From contig JAUNWP010000008.1 in the NCBI GenBank assembly GCA_030540255.1, positions 1-45,654 of the forward strand: a DNA stretch of 45,654 nt. The letters are read 5' to 3'. Within the stretch, counting starts at the first letter, position 1, and the number at the start of each line of letters is the position of its first letter. Below are positions 26,842 to 34,699 of this stretch, in pieces. Origin of the DNA: Eubacteriales bacterium (lineage in GTDB: Bacteria; Bacillota; Clostridia; Lachnospirales; Lachnospiraceae). The notes below the pieces were generated by a model. The model had not been told where the DNA came from. It searched no databases and saw nothing but the letters and a program-made list of their open reading frames with translations. The position numbers and the translations under genes were made by a program.

Positions 26842-27441
26842 ATGGAAGAAAAGCAAACAACCGTAACAGGTAATAAGATATTGAAGCGACTTTCGGCAAT
26901 TATACTTGTTATCTTGGTAATAGTTGCAGTGGTGGTCGGACCAAAGATTACAAGCAAAAAAGACGGTCCTGAAATTATCAGTAAAGCAACACTTGAAAGA
27001 ATTATTAATATCAGTGATCTTTCAACTTTTGAGGCTGTTTATAACGGTGTTGCAAAAGTAATGAATGAGAAGAAGCCGGAAAATATTGATTATTATGTTT
27101 CTTATAATGCCAAGGTAAAAGCAGGACTGGACTTTGAAAAAGTTGATCTGGAAATAGACAAAAACAGAAAAGTCATTACTGTCAAATTACCTGAAATCAA
27201 AATTACAGATGTAAATGTGGATATAGCTTCGCTGGATTATATATTTGTGAATGATAAGGCAAATACGGAGACTGTGTCAGCTCAGGCTTATGAGAAATGT
27301 ATTGAGGATGTTACAAACAAAAGTGCAGAAGAGGAAGCCATTTATACATTAGCAGAACAAAATGCACACAATATCATAGAGGCGCTGATAAGTCCGTTCG
27401 TTAAGCAGTTGGATGAAGAATATCAGTTAGTGATCAAGTAA
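26842..27441 (+). CDS. DUF4230 family membrane-anchored protein (first copy)
   Basis: This 199-residue protein has a single N-terminal transmembrane helix (about residues 17-37, SAIILVILVIVAVVVG) and an extracytoplasmic DUF4230-type domain. The domain shows the pattern Y(N/S)A-VKAGLDFEKVDLEID followed by KVITVKLPEIKI and a C-terminal Ala/Glu-rich helix. I chose the ATG at 26842 because GGAGGAAGGG precedes it; an earlier in-frame start at 26809 lacks a site. The function of the family is unknown. It is followed 12 bases later by a second DUF4230 gene. Confidence 0.75.
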   Translation: MEEKQTTVTGNKILKRLSAIILVILVIVAVVVGPKITSKKDGPEIISKATLERIINISDLSTFEAVYNGVAKVMNEKKPENIDYYVSYNAKVKAGLDFEKVDLEIDKNRKVITVKLPEIKITDVNVDIASLDYIFVNDKANTETVSAQAYEKCIEDVTNKSAEEEAIYTLAEQNAHNIIEALISPFVKQLDEEYQLVIK

Positions 27442-27453
27442 GGAGAGCGGAAA

Positions 27454-28059
27454 ATGAAGAAGATAATCAGTATGATACTCATGAGCATTATATGTATTTC
27501 CTTTACAGCCTGCACTTCCGATGAACAAATCAAAGAGATTACTCCTCAGGCATCACAAATGAAGTCTATCTGTGAATTGGCAACAATGGACTGCTATTAT
27601 CATAATGTCGCCAAATATTCTGAAAAGGATGCAACAGGGACTTTATGGTGGAAAAAAGACAGGAAGTTTTGGGTGGAATATGCAGGTGTGGTTAAGATCG
27701 GAATTGATGCTACGCGTCTTAATATTGAGGTCAATGAAGATAAGGTTATTATCTCAATACCGCCGGCAAAGGTTTTAGGATGCAAGGTCGATCAGTCAAC
27801 ACTAAATGATGAATCATTTATTATTGCTAAGAATTCTGCCAAAGTCGAGGCAGAACATCAGACTGAGGCATATAAGGAAGCACAATTAAAGATGCAGGAA
27901 GAAGCAAGCAGTGATACTGTATTGCTTGCAAGCGCACAGCAAAGAGCACAGAAGTTATTGGAAGATTACGTTAATAACATCGGTAACTGTATAGGAAAAA
28001 CATATAAAATAGAATGGATATATTTGGAAAATGCGGAAAAGCTGCAGAGTACTGATTAA
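27454..28059 (+). CDS. DUF4230 family lipoprotein (second copy)
   Basis: This is a 201-residue lipoprotein: a basic N-terminus, a hydrophobic stretch and a lipobox SFTAC with Cys20. The mature part follows the same DUF4230-like plan as its neighbour (YAGVVKIGIDATRLNIEVNEDKVIISIPPAKV, then a long Glu/Ala helix). The pair therefore looks like a diverged duplication with two modes of membrane attachment, one helix-anchored and one lipid-anchored. AGGAGAG precedes the ATG. The function is unknown. Confidence 0.75.
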   Translation: MKKIISMILMSIICISFTACTSDEQIKEITPQASQMKSICELATMDCYYHNVAKYSEKDATGTLWWKKDRKFWVEYAGVVKIGIDATRLNIEVNEDKVIISIPPAKVLGCKVDQSTLNDESFIIAKNSAKVEAEHQTEAYKEAQLKMQEEASSDTVLLASAQQRAQKLLEDYVNNIGNCIGKTYKIEWIYLENAEKLQSTD

Positions 28060-28111
28060 GCACTTTTTAAACGAAATTAAATGAGAGAATTATTTATTCG
28101 GTATAAGGTAT

Positions 28112-28372
28112 ATGTTTGGATTTGGAAAGAAGCTGAGAAAGGATCTTCCGGCTATAGATATCAGTAAGAAGAAAGTAAAAGGATTCTTTGGCAGGGAGAA
28201 GATAGTACCGCGCAGCAAGATGGAACAGCAAAAACTGAAAGCAGAGTTGATAAAGCAGTATCCTGACCGTTATTTTGTTGATAATCTCGGTGAGTATAAT
28301 TCAATCAAGTCCAGAGATGAACTCTCATGGATTGATGATATCGAAGCTTTTGATGCTTTTATGGACGAATAA
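28112..28372 (+). CDS. Small basic/acidic protein of unknown function
   Basis: This is an 86-residue open frame without a membrane segment. The N-terminal half is Lys-rich (KKLRKDLPAIDISKKKVKGFFGREK) and the C-terminal end acidic (WIDDIEAFDAFMDE). No family is recognised. A decayed second copy of its middle part occurs at 30740-30818, which supports it being a real gene that was once duplicated. No clear ribosome-binding site precedes the ATG. Confidence 0.5.
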   Translation: MFGFGKKLRKDLPAIDISKKKVKGFFGREKIVPRSKMEQQKLKAELIKQYPDRYFVDNLGEYNSIKSRDELSWIDDIEAFDAFMDE

Positions 28373-28405
28373 CATATATAAATGTGCACCAAGGAGGTCT
28401 GAATA

Positions 28406-28471
28406 ATGGCGGAATCAGCTGGTCAAGATAGGTTTTCATATTGGACGCAACTTTTTGATCAAGAGGTTTGA
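28406..28471 (+). pseudogene. 21-codon open frame with a strong ribosome-binding site (truncated gene?)
   Basis: AAGGAGG (28391-28397) precedes an ATG and 21 codons (MAESAGQDRFSYWTQLFDQEV) before a stop. The good site and natural-looking composition suggest the 5' end of a gene whose remainder has been lost. No family can be assigned. Confidence 0.3.
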
Positions 28472-28503
28472 GCAATTGGGAAGCAAACGCTTTATATCAA
28501 AAA

Positions 28504-28842
28504 TTATTTAGTACTAATTTTGAAATAACCAAGATAAGACGCGGTAACAGTATCAATCACGAGCCAATTGTTGCTACCAAACAAATAGCCAAGCGGGATA
28601 CCACCGTTGTTTCTGCCTTTCTCACACTTATTTCCCCAATCCTCTGAAATAACAGTATCAAGACTCTTTGTCGTTGCTGTTCTCAATCAGCTTTGTTACA
28701 ACGGCATTCAGTTCCGCTGCCTTTTTCGATGTAATGGATTGAATGATATGAAGAAGCTGTTCCGTAGTAGCAACATCGGTGTTGTATCGTTTTCCGTCTG
28801 TGGAAAGCATTTTCAGTTGACTACATTTTGTAGTCAACTCAC
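28504..28842 (-). pseudogene. Remnant of a Bro-N/DinD-type phage antirepressor gene
   Basis: On the minus strand an open frame running to a stop at 28658-28660 encodes LTTKCSQLKMLSTDGKRYNT followed by DVATTEQLLHIIQSI and SKKAAE. This closely follows the conserved Bro-N domain of phage antirepressor and DinD-like proteins (QLK-LAADGK, TDVADTEQLFRLIQSIPSKKAEPF), with one residue missing after QSI. It lacks its N-terminal half, and the sequence after SKKAAE diverges. A further open stretch to 28504 in another frame (ISEDWGNKCEKGRNNGG) has no known family. The gene is broken at both ends. Confidence 0.6.
28815..28839. repeat. 11-bp perfect inverted repeat at a recombination scar
   Basis: AGTTGACTACA and TGTAGTCAACT flank a 3-base centre. 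The repeat lies in the Bro-N remnant coding region on the minus strand, a few bases from where the plus-strand winged-helix fragment begins (28846). It is exactly where two truncated genes meet head to head. Confidence 0.7.
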
Positions 28843-28878
28843 TGAATTACTGTACCATTAGATGAGAGTTTGAATGAG

Positions 28879-30189
28879 ATGAGCGAAGATAATTTCACCC
28901 AGACCACCCAATCAGCCACCCAGACCACCCAATCTGAGAATTCAGCGAGTACTTCTGAGATAATTTATAGGATAATTACAGAGTGTTCGAATATTACGCA
29001 GAAGGAGATCGCTGAGAAAACTGGATTAAATATCAATACTGTAAAGTACTATGTACGAAAAATGCAGGCGAAGGGTATCATTGAACGAGCAGGAACTTCA
29101 AGAAATGGTCATTGGATCATGGGTGAGCGGGTTCCGCGAGTAACATTGTGTGAGCATTATCGCTGTCATCCGCAGATTATCGGCTTTTGTAATCAGAAAT
29201 TTTATAATGGCGATCTGATTGTTATGACGGACGGAGAACAGGAAAATGCTTTGCAGCTGGTGACAACGGTTGTCGGCAATCATGAGCGTGACCGCATGAA
29301 TCAGCGTCAGATTGATGTAATTCGCACAGAGATCCTGCCGAAGCTGGATTGCCCGAAGAGTGAAATTGGAATTATTGCTCCGTATCGCAATCAGGTTTAT
29401 CAGCTTAAGAAGGAGTTGGCGGATCCGGCAATCGATGTGGCGACGGTACATAAATTTCAGGGGAGAGAGAAGGATGTCATTATTCTCTCAACCGTTGATG
29501 ATACCGTAACAGAATTTTCGGATGATCCGAACCTTTTGAATGTGGCGGTATCCAGAGCAAAGAAAAAGCTCATTATTGTAGCAGCAGATCAGGAGCAACC
29601 TGCCGGCAGCAATGTGGGCGATTTGATTGGCTATATTCGATATAACAACTGCGAAGTGCAGCACAGTGAGATCAGTTCGGTTTTTGATTATCTGTATGGC
29701 CAATATACCGAAAGTAGGTTGGAATACCTGAAGAAGCATAAGCGGATTTCGGAATATGATTCTGAGAATCTGATGTATGCCCTGATTCAGGAAGAATTGC
29801 AGAGCCGAGATGGGGCAGCGTTAGGTGTGGTGTGCCACCAGCCGCTGCAGCTGCTTTTTCGGGATCAGTCAAAGATGGATACAGAAGAGCAGTGTTTTGT
29901 AAATACAGGCCTTTCACATCTGGATTTTCTGATTTTCAACAAGATCAGCAAGCAGCCGGTGCTGGCAATCGAGGTAGACGGCTTCTGTTTCCACAAGGAC
30001 GGAACCAGACAGGCAGAGCGAGATAAGCTTAAGAATCATATTTTGGAAGAATACGGCCTGCCGCTGCTGAGATTCAAGACCAATGGCAGCGGTGAAAAAG
30101 AGGTGCTTTCAGCTGAATTAGATAAGTTGTTACATGCACAGTATAATGATGTTGAGATGAAGACGTCAGATGGCGAATCGGTGAGTTGA
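28879..30189 (+). CDS. Chimeric protein: winged-helix tail fused to an SF1 helicase C-half with DUF2726 domain
   Basis: The 436-residue frame (439 from an alternative TTG at 28870) joins two unrelated parts. Residues before about 80 (numbered from the TTG) are the QTTQS-rich linker and winged helix (NITQKEIAEKTGLNINTVKYYVRKM) typical of the C-terminus of AlbA_2/Schlafen-AAA proteins. From about residue 85 it becomes the second half of an SF1B helicase: EHYRCHP, GIIAPYRNQ (IV), VATVHKFQGREKDVIILS (V) and LNVAVSRAKK (VI). It ends in a DUF2726 nuclease-like domain (EVDGFCFHKDG-RQAERDKLKN). Helicase motifs I and II are missing, so it cannot hydrolyse ATP alone. An open frame reaches back to 28846. 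The start is uncertain, with no clear ribosome-binding site. Confidence 0.7.
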   Translation: MSEDNFTQTTQSATQTTQSENSASTSEIIYRIITECSNITQKEIAEKTGLNINTVKYYVRKMQAKGIIERAGTSRNGHWIMGERVPRVTLCEHYRCHPQIIGFCNQKFYNGDLIVMTDGEQENALQLVTTVVGNHERDRMNQRQIDVIRTEILPKLDCPKSEIGIIAPYRNQVYQLKKELADPAIDVATVHKFQGREKDVIILSTVDDTVTEFSDDPNLLNVAVSRAKKKLIIVAADQEQPAGSNVGDLIGYIRYNNCEVQHSEISSVFDYLYGQYTESRLEYLKKHKRISEYDSENLMYALIQEELQSRDGAALGVVCHQPLQLLFRDQSKMDTEEQCFVNTGLSHLDFLIFNKISKQPVLAIEVDGFCFHKDGTRQAERDKLKNHILEEYGLPLLRFKTNGSGEKEVLSAELDKLLHAQYNDVEMKTSDGESVS

Positions 30190-30211
30190 AAGAGGAAAGG
30201 AATAAAGGGAA

Positions 30212-30682
30212 ATGAGGATCAGAAAAGCAGAAGAGAAAGATATTCCTATGATCATGGAATTGTTGGGACAGGTATTGGCGATACATGCAGAGATACGTCC
30301 GGATATTTTTATTCCGGGAACTACGAAATACACAGTCAGTGAGCTGGCAGAGCTTTTGAAGCAGGAGGATAAGCCTATCTACATTGCGGTAAACGATGAG
30401 GATGTATGCCGGGGATACGCCTTCTGTCAGCTCAAAGAGCAGGATTTTTCAACCAATATGGTACAGTTTAAGTCGTTGTTCATCGATGATCTGTGTGTTG
30501 ATAAAGATGCGCGTGGACAGCATATCGGTGAATATCTGTTTGAATATGTCAAGCAAGAAGCAAAAAAACTGGGCTGCTATGAAGTTACCTTGAACGTCTG
30601 GGCGGGAAATACTTCGGCAGAGCATTTCTATGAAAAGATGGGTATGAAGACACAGGAACGACGGATGGAATATATACTGTGA
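30212..30682 (+). CDS. GNAT family N-acetyltransferase
   Basis: This 156-residue protein fits the GNAT fold: MRIRKAEEKDIPMIMELL at the start, FIDDLCVDKDARGQHIGEYLFEY with the acetyl-CoA-binding R/Q-x-x-G-x-G/A-like loop (about residues 93-110), and the late WAGNTSAEHFYEKMGMK motif. It would transfer an acetyl group to an unidentified amine. GGAAAGGAATAAAGGG precedes the ATG. It lies 22 bases after the chimeric gene, inside the accessory region. Confidence 0.9.
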   Translation: MRIRKAEEKDIPMIMELLGQVLAIHAEIRPDIFIPGTTKYTVSELAELLKQEDKPIYIAVNDEDVCRGYAFCQLKEQDFSTNMVQFKSLFIDDLCVDKDARGQHIGEYLFEYVKQEAKKLGCYEVTLNVWAGNTSAEHFYEKMGMKTQERRMEYIL

Positions 30683-30739
30683 ATATTTGATATGCCATAT
30701 TATATGTTTTGTGATGAATGATGTGTTATACAAGCATCC

Positions 30740-30818
30740 GCATAAGCGATATCGCACGAAAGAAGAAAACAGAATCATTGGCAGGGAGAAGATATTACAG
30801 CGCAGCAGGAAGGTACTA
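30740..30818 (+). repeat. Decayed copy of the middle of the 28112-28372 gene
   Basis: The stretch aligns with about 28150-28226, including a 17-base identity TTGGCAGGGAGAAGATA (30778-30794 versus 28188-28204) and a nearby GCGCAGCA. The frame is not maintained, so it is a relic. The two copies are in the same orientation and bracket the Bro-N remnant, the chimeric gene and the GNAT gene. Confidence 0.6.
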
Positions 30819-30845
30819 TTTTAAAGAGAGATAAATAATTTTTTG

Positions 30846-30874
30846 TTGGTGCAATAGTATGTTGATGATATAAT
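30846..30874 (+). promoter_or_regulatory. Promoter of the GntR-family regulator
   Basis: TTGGTG (30846-30851) and a perfect TATAAT (30869-30874) are 17 bases apart, 26 bases before the start codon. AAGGAGG lies at 30885-30891. Confidence 0.7.
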
Positions 30875-30900
30875 CAAAAAAAGAAAGGAGGAAAACCAAC

Positions 30901-31575
30901 ATGGAGATTAATAAAAAGTCATTGAAGGTGCAAGCCTATAATTATCTTAAGGATTGTATTATAAGAGGAAAATTTGAATATGATAAGATATATACGGAGG
31001 TTAATATAGCCAAGGAACTAGGTATATCAAGAACTCCAATCAGAGAAGCGGTATTACAGCTTGCACATGATGATTTTGTTGAGCTAAAGCCTAATAAGGG
31101 GTTTGTTGTAAAATCATACTCAATAGAAGAATTGAGAGACTATCTGGATCTTAGAAAAGCGATAGAAGGTTTTTGTGGTATCTATACGATAAAAACAAAG
31201 GATACCGAAAGATGGCAGCTTCTTATCGGCAAATTAGAAGAAAATCTTAATTCAATGGAACATGAACTTGAAGGAGCGCATGATCCGGTAGAATTTATGA
31301 AGATTGATTCTGAGTTCCATTTTACGCTTATCGATTATGCAGGAAATATACAGATGACTCGTATAATGCGGGATTTAAGGGATAAAATCGATAGAATAGG
31401 AATTGAATCAGAGCAATTGGCAAACAGATGTGAAGAAACATTTGCCGAGCATAAGGCAATTGTGAAAGCAATTAAAGAGGGTGATAAGGATGCTATCGTT
31501 AATGCTTATGGATATCATTTTGAAAAATGCTTTGAAGCAATGACAGGATGCGAAAACATTCACAATATTGCATGA
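30901..31575 (+). CDS. GntR-family transcriptional regulator, FadR/FCD type
   Basis: This 224-residue regulator has an N-terminal winged helix-turn-helix (about residues 8-72; AKELGISRTPIREAVLQLAHDDFVE is the GntR signature) and a C-terminal all-helical FCD domain (about 78-215). The FCD metal/ligand-pocket pattern is visible in the spaced D, H and H segments SEFHFTLIDYAGN, EHKAIVKAI and YGYHFEKC. Such proteins usually sense sugar acids or other carboxylates. The downstream TRAP transporter and acid-sugar dehydratase fit that, and the palindrome at 31603-31622 is the likely operator. Confidence 0.9.
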   Translation: MEINKKSLKVQAYNYLKDCIIRGKFEYDKIYTEVNIAKELGISRTPIREAVLQLAHDDFVELKPNKGFVVKSYSIEELRDYLDLRKAIEGFCGIYTIKTKDTERWQLLIGKLEENLNSMEHELEGAHDPVEFMKIDSEFHFTLIDYAGNIQMTRIMRDLRDKIDRIGIESEQLANRCEETFAEHKAIVKAIKEGDKDAIVNAYGYHFEKCFEAMTGCENIHNIA

Positions 31576-31602
31576 GATTTTTAGGCTAATTTTTTGCAAA
31601 AA

Positions 31603-31636
31603 ACATGTTGCATGCAACATGTAATAGATATATGAT
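31603..31636 (+). promoter_or_regulatory. TRAP-operon promoter with a 20-bp palindromic operator over the -35 box
   Basis: ACATGTTGCATGCAACATGT (31603-31622) is a perfect palindrome. TTGCAT within it (31608-31613) is 17 bases from TATGAT (31631-31636), a plausible promoter for dctP. Bound regulator would occlude the -35 hexamer. A near copy of the core lies at 31681-31692. Confidence 0.7.
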
Positions 31637-31670
31637 TTAAATGCCATAGATAATAAGGCATTTAATTTTT
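31637..31670 (+). terminator. Intrinsic terminator of the GntR gene
   Basis: TTAAATGCC (31637-31645) pairs perfectly with GGCATTTAA (31657-31665), followed by TTTTT. It overlaps the predicted dctP transcription start region. Confidence 0.65.
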
Positions 31671-31680
31671 AAACAAATCA

Positions 31681-31692
31681 GTTACATGCAAC
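31681..31692. promoter_or_regulatory. Second, imperfect operator-like site
   Basis: GTTACATGCAAC matches the 12-base core GTTGCATGCAAC of the upstream palindrome at 11 positions. It lies between the predicted start of transcription and dctP, where it could act as a roadblock or cooperative site. Confidence 0.55.
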
Positions 31693-31719
31693 ATACATCG
31701 TAAAGAGGAGGATCTAATA

Positions 31720-32760
31720 ATGAAAAAGTTTGCAGTAGTGGTGTTGAGTGGAATTATGGCACTCAGTCTTGCGGCATGTGGAGGCAGCAGTACACAAACC
31801 GGTCAGGCAGCAGCAAGTGATAAGACTGCCGAAAGTACGGGGGCAGACAACTCAGGTGCAACTGTAATTAAGCTTGGTAATTCTGTTTCGGAAGATTCAC
31901 CATATAATATCGGAGCACAGAAATTCAAGGAAATAGTTGAAGAAAAGACAAACGGCAGATATGAGATCCAGATATATCCAAATTCACAGATTGGCGGAGA
32001 ACGCGACCTTATTGAGGGAGTACAGATGGGCTCTGTAAGTATTTCTATTACAGCTTCGGCTCCGGTTGCGAATTTCTGTAAGGAACTTAATGTTTTGGAA
32101 ATTCCTTTCCTCATAAGAGATTATGACCATGCCGATAAGATACTCCTTGGAGATATTGGAAATGAGCTTGAAGAGAAGGTTTCAAACAGTGCCGGCGTAA
32201 AGTGTTTAGGATTCTGGGATAACGGTTTCAGAAGCCTTGTAACCAGAGATAAAAAAGTTGAACATGTTTCTGATATACAGGGACTTAAGATCAGAACTAT
32301 GGAGAACTCATATCATCAGGCTCTTTGGAAAGCGCTTGGAGCAGACGCAACACCAATGGCATGGGGAGATGCATACACAGCTGTACAGCAGGGAGCACTT
32401 GACGGCCTTGAGAATGCAATTAGTTTGCTTTATTCGCTTAAAACAGCAGAAATAACTAAATATCTTGCTGTAACAGAACATCTTTATTCGGCAGGAATCG
32501 TGCTCATGAATCAGGATATATGGAACAGTATGTCAGCTGAGGATCAGGCAATCTTTGAGGAGGCATTTTCAGAGGCAGGTCTTTATGAGCGTGAAGAGGC
32601 AAGAAAACTTGCGGATGATGCAGAGGCAGGAATGGCCGCAGAGGGACTTGAAGTTACTCATCCGGATAAGCAGGAACTTTATGATGCTACAAAGGATGTA
32701 AGAGCAGAGCTTTCAAAGGATTTTGAAGATCTTGTTGCAAGAATAGAAGCTGTAGAATAA
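31720..32760 (+). CDS. dctP: TRAP transporter substrate-binding lipoprotein (DctP family)
   Basis: This 346-residue extracytoplasmic solute receptor has a signal peptide with lipobox LAAC (Cys20) and a Ser/Gly/Thr-rich linker. The DctP domain follows, with NSQIGGERDLIEGVQMG and the late ALDGLENAISLLYSLK segment. An arginine-containing segment (GLKIRTMENSYHQALW) corresponds to the region that usually clamps the substrate carboxylate. It would capture an organic or sugar acid for the DctQM permease. AAAGAGGAGG precedes the ATG. Confidence 0.94.
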   Translation: MKKFAVVVLSGIMALSLAACGGSSTQTGQAAASDKTAESTGADNSGATVIKLGNSVSEDSPYNIGAQKFKEIVEEKTNGRYEIQIYPNSQIGGERDLIEGVQMGSVSISITASAPVANFCKELNVLEIPFLIRDYDHADKILLGDIGNELEEKVSNSAGVKCLGFWDNGFRSLVTRDKKVEHVSDIQGLKIRTMENSYHQALWKALGADATPMAWGDAYTAVQQGALDGLENAISLLYSLKTAEITKYLAVTEHLYSAGIVLMNQDIWNSMSAEDQAIFEEAFSEAGLYEREEARKLADDAEAGMAAEGLEVTHPDKQELYDATKDVRAELSKDFEDLVARIEAVE

Positions 32761-32781
32761 AAAATGCTGCACAGAAAAAAG

Positions 32782-32811
32782 GCAACAACATATTCAAATA
32801 TGTGTTGTTGC
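32782..32811 (+). other. Intra-operon hairpin between dctP and dctQ
   Basis: GCAACAAC-ATAT (32782-32793) pairs with ATAT-GTGTTGTTGC (32798-32811) with a 2-base bulge. No T-run follows. Such hairpins often stabilise the upstream message, raising binding-protein levels over the permease. Confidence 0.6.
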
Positions 32812-32853
32812 TGGATTTCCGACCGGAAGCGGCGGATATTTGGTATTTAAGGA

Positions 32854-33363
32854 GTGAATAGAATGAAAGCATTATACAGCTCGTTACATAAGGCTATAAG
32901 GGGTATCTTGTTTGTTATCCTAACGCTTATGGTCATTATTGTAACTATGCAGATATTGGTAAGACATGTATTTTTCTATAGCCTGAGCTGGTCGGAAGAG
33001 TTATCAAGATATCTTTTTGCATGGTTGATCCTGGTAGGAGCATGTCTGGGCATAGAAGACAGAAGTTCAATATGTATTGATGTAATAGAGAATCTGACAA
33101 GCGGAAAAGCAAAGAAATTAATCCATGTACTGCAATATGTTTTTTCACTTATAGCGATAGGAATCATGTTCTTTGCATCAATTAAGTTCGTACAGCTTGG
33201 AACTAGACAGTTGAGTCCGGCAATGGCTATTCCGATGGCATTCATCTATATCTGTTTTCCTATCGGATTTGTGTTAATGGCACTGGAAAATATAGTCAAG
33301 CTGATTCAGATATTAAGAACCGGAGATGTAATTACGGAAGAAGCTGACGGAGGTGAACAGTAA
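32854..33363 (+). CDS. dctQ: TRAP transporter small permease (DctQ family)
   Basis: This 169-residue protein has four predicted transmembrane helices. The DctQ signature is the WSEELSRYLFAWLILVGACLGIEDRSSI stretch between the first helices. It bridges the receptor and the large permease. Its stop codon overlaps the dctM ATG (TAATG), so translation is coupled. Confidence 0.93.
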   Translation: MNRMKALYSSLHKAIRGILFVILTLMVIIVTMQILVRHVFFYSLSWSEELSRYLFAWLILVGACLGIEDRSSICIDVIENLTSGKAKKLIHVLQYVFSLIAIGIMFFASIKFVQLGTRQLSPAMAIPMAFIYICFPIGFVLMALENIVKLIQILRTGDVITEEADGGEQ

Positions 33364-34652
33364 TGACATTACCATTTAGTGCAGTAGTGCTGTTTGTTAC
33401 GCTTTTGGCATTAATGTTTTTAGGTATGCCTATTGCAATGGCGCTTATACTTTCAAGCATCTTATCTATTATAGTTGACGGTTCTTATCCTATTACAGTA
33501 GCGGCACAGCGAATGTTTACAGGCGCAGATACATTTTCGTTATTGGCTATACCGTTTTTTATGCTCGCCGGAGAAATAATGCAGAAGGGTGGTTTGTCAA
33601 AACGTTTGGTTGATTTTGCAAACAGCCTTGTTGGATGGATATCAGGCGGACTGTCACTTGTATCAATTGTTGCCTGCACATTTTTCGCAGCTATATCAGG
33701 ATCAAGCGTTGCAACTTCAGCTGCTATCGGTGGAATTATGTATCCGGAAATGGTTAAGCATGGATATCCGAAAGATTATTCCGCAGCAGTACAGGCTATA
33801 GGAGGAACACTCGGAATTGTTATTCCGCCAAGTATCGTATTCATTATGTACGGTACAGCTACAAATGTGTCGATTGCAGATCTTCTTATGTCAGGCGTTA
33901 TTCCGGGATTCTTTACTTGCTTTGCACTGTGTGCATTGGCTGTATTATTTGCCAAGAAGAATAATTATCCTAAAAATAACGGATTTGATATTAAAGAAGT
34001 CGGAAAAACATTTAAAGCATCGATTTTTGCACTTCTTATGCCGCTTATCATATTGGGAGGAATATATGCAGGTATATTTACTCCTACTGAGTCAGCTGTC
34101 ATTGCTGTTGTATATGGTTTTGTCGTATCACTCTTTATCTATAAGGAGATCGAGCTTAAGGATATCGGAACAATAATAATTGCGACAGCAAAGAGTACAG
34201 CAAATTTGATGATACTTGTTATAGCTGCACAGTTATTCGGATGGCTCATAACAATGTATAACGTACCGAATATAGTAACAAATGCTGTACTTTCCGTAGC
34301 AGGAAACAAATACATTTTCCTTATCTTTGTTAACATAATACTATTGATCACCGGAATGTTTATGGAGGTAGGTGCTACCGTACTTATTCTTGCACCCATA
34401 ATGCATCCTATGGCAGTTGCCTACGGTATAAATCCGGTTCATTTCGGAATGATAGTTGTATTTCTGCTTGCTTTGGGTCAGGCAACACCGCCATTCGGTA
34501 CAACACTTTTTGTTTCATGCGGCATAAGTAAGGAACCTGTTGTAAATGTGTCAAAGAAGGTAATGCCTTTTATAATTTGTGAGGTTGTTTGTGCATTAGT
34601 TTTCTCATTCGTACCGATTTTGTCAACATGGCTTCCGGGCTTGATGAAATGA
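33363..34652 (+). CDS. dctM: TRAP transporter large permease (DctM family)
   Basis: This 429-residue permease has about 12 transmembrane helices and catalyses sodium-coupled uptake. The DctM pattern is clear: AIPFFMLAGEIMQKGGLSKRLVDFANSLVGW, SGSSVATSAAIGGIMYPEM, GIVIPPSIVFIMYG and the conserved FTPTESAVIAVVYGF. The end, LGQATPPFGTTLFVSCGI, is also typical. It lies directly after dctQ and 47 bases before the dehydratase gene. Confidence 0.95.
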   Translation: MTLPFSAVVLFVTLLALMFLGMPIAMALILSSILSIIVDGSYPITVAAQRMFTGADTFSLLAIPFFMLAGEIMQKGGLSKRLVDFANSLVGWISGGLSLVSIVACTFFAAISGSSVATSAAIGGIMYPEMVKHGYPKDYSAAVQAIGGTLGIVIPPSIVFIMYGTATNVSIADLLMSGVIPGFFTCFALCALAVLFAKKNNYPKNNGFDIKEVGKTFKASIFALLMPLIILGGIYAGIFTPTESAVIAVVYGFVVSLFIYKEIELKDIGTIIIATAKSTANLMILVIAAQLFGWLITMYNVPNIVTNAVLSVAGNKYIFLIFVNIILLITGMFMEVGATVLILAPIMHPMAVAYGINPVHFGMIVVFLLALGQATPPFGTTLFVSCGISKEPVVNVSKKVMPFIICEVVCALVFSFVPILSTWLPGLMK

Positions 34653-34699
34653 TTTGATATGTAAATGTTTAGTTGCAGTCTTTTAGGAGGACTTTGATT

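Noticed and set aside
28607..28861. An 84-codon plus-strand open frame
   Set aside because: It is antisense to the Bro-N remnant, whose translation matches a known domain. The plus-strand product has no pattern.
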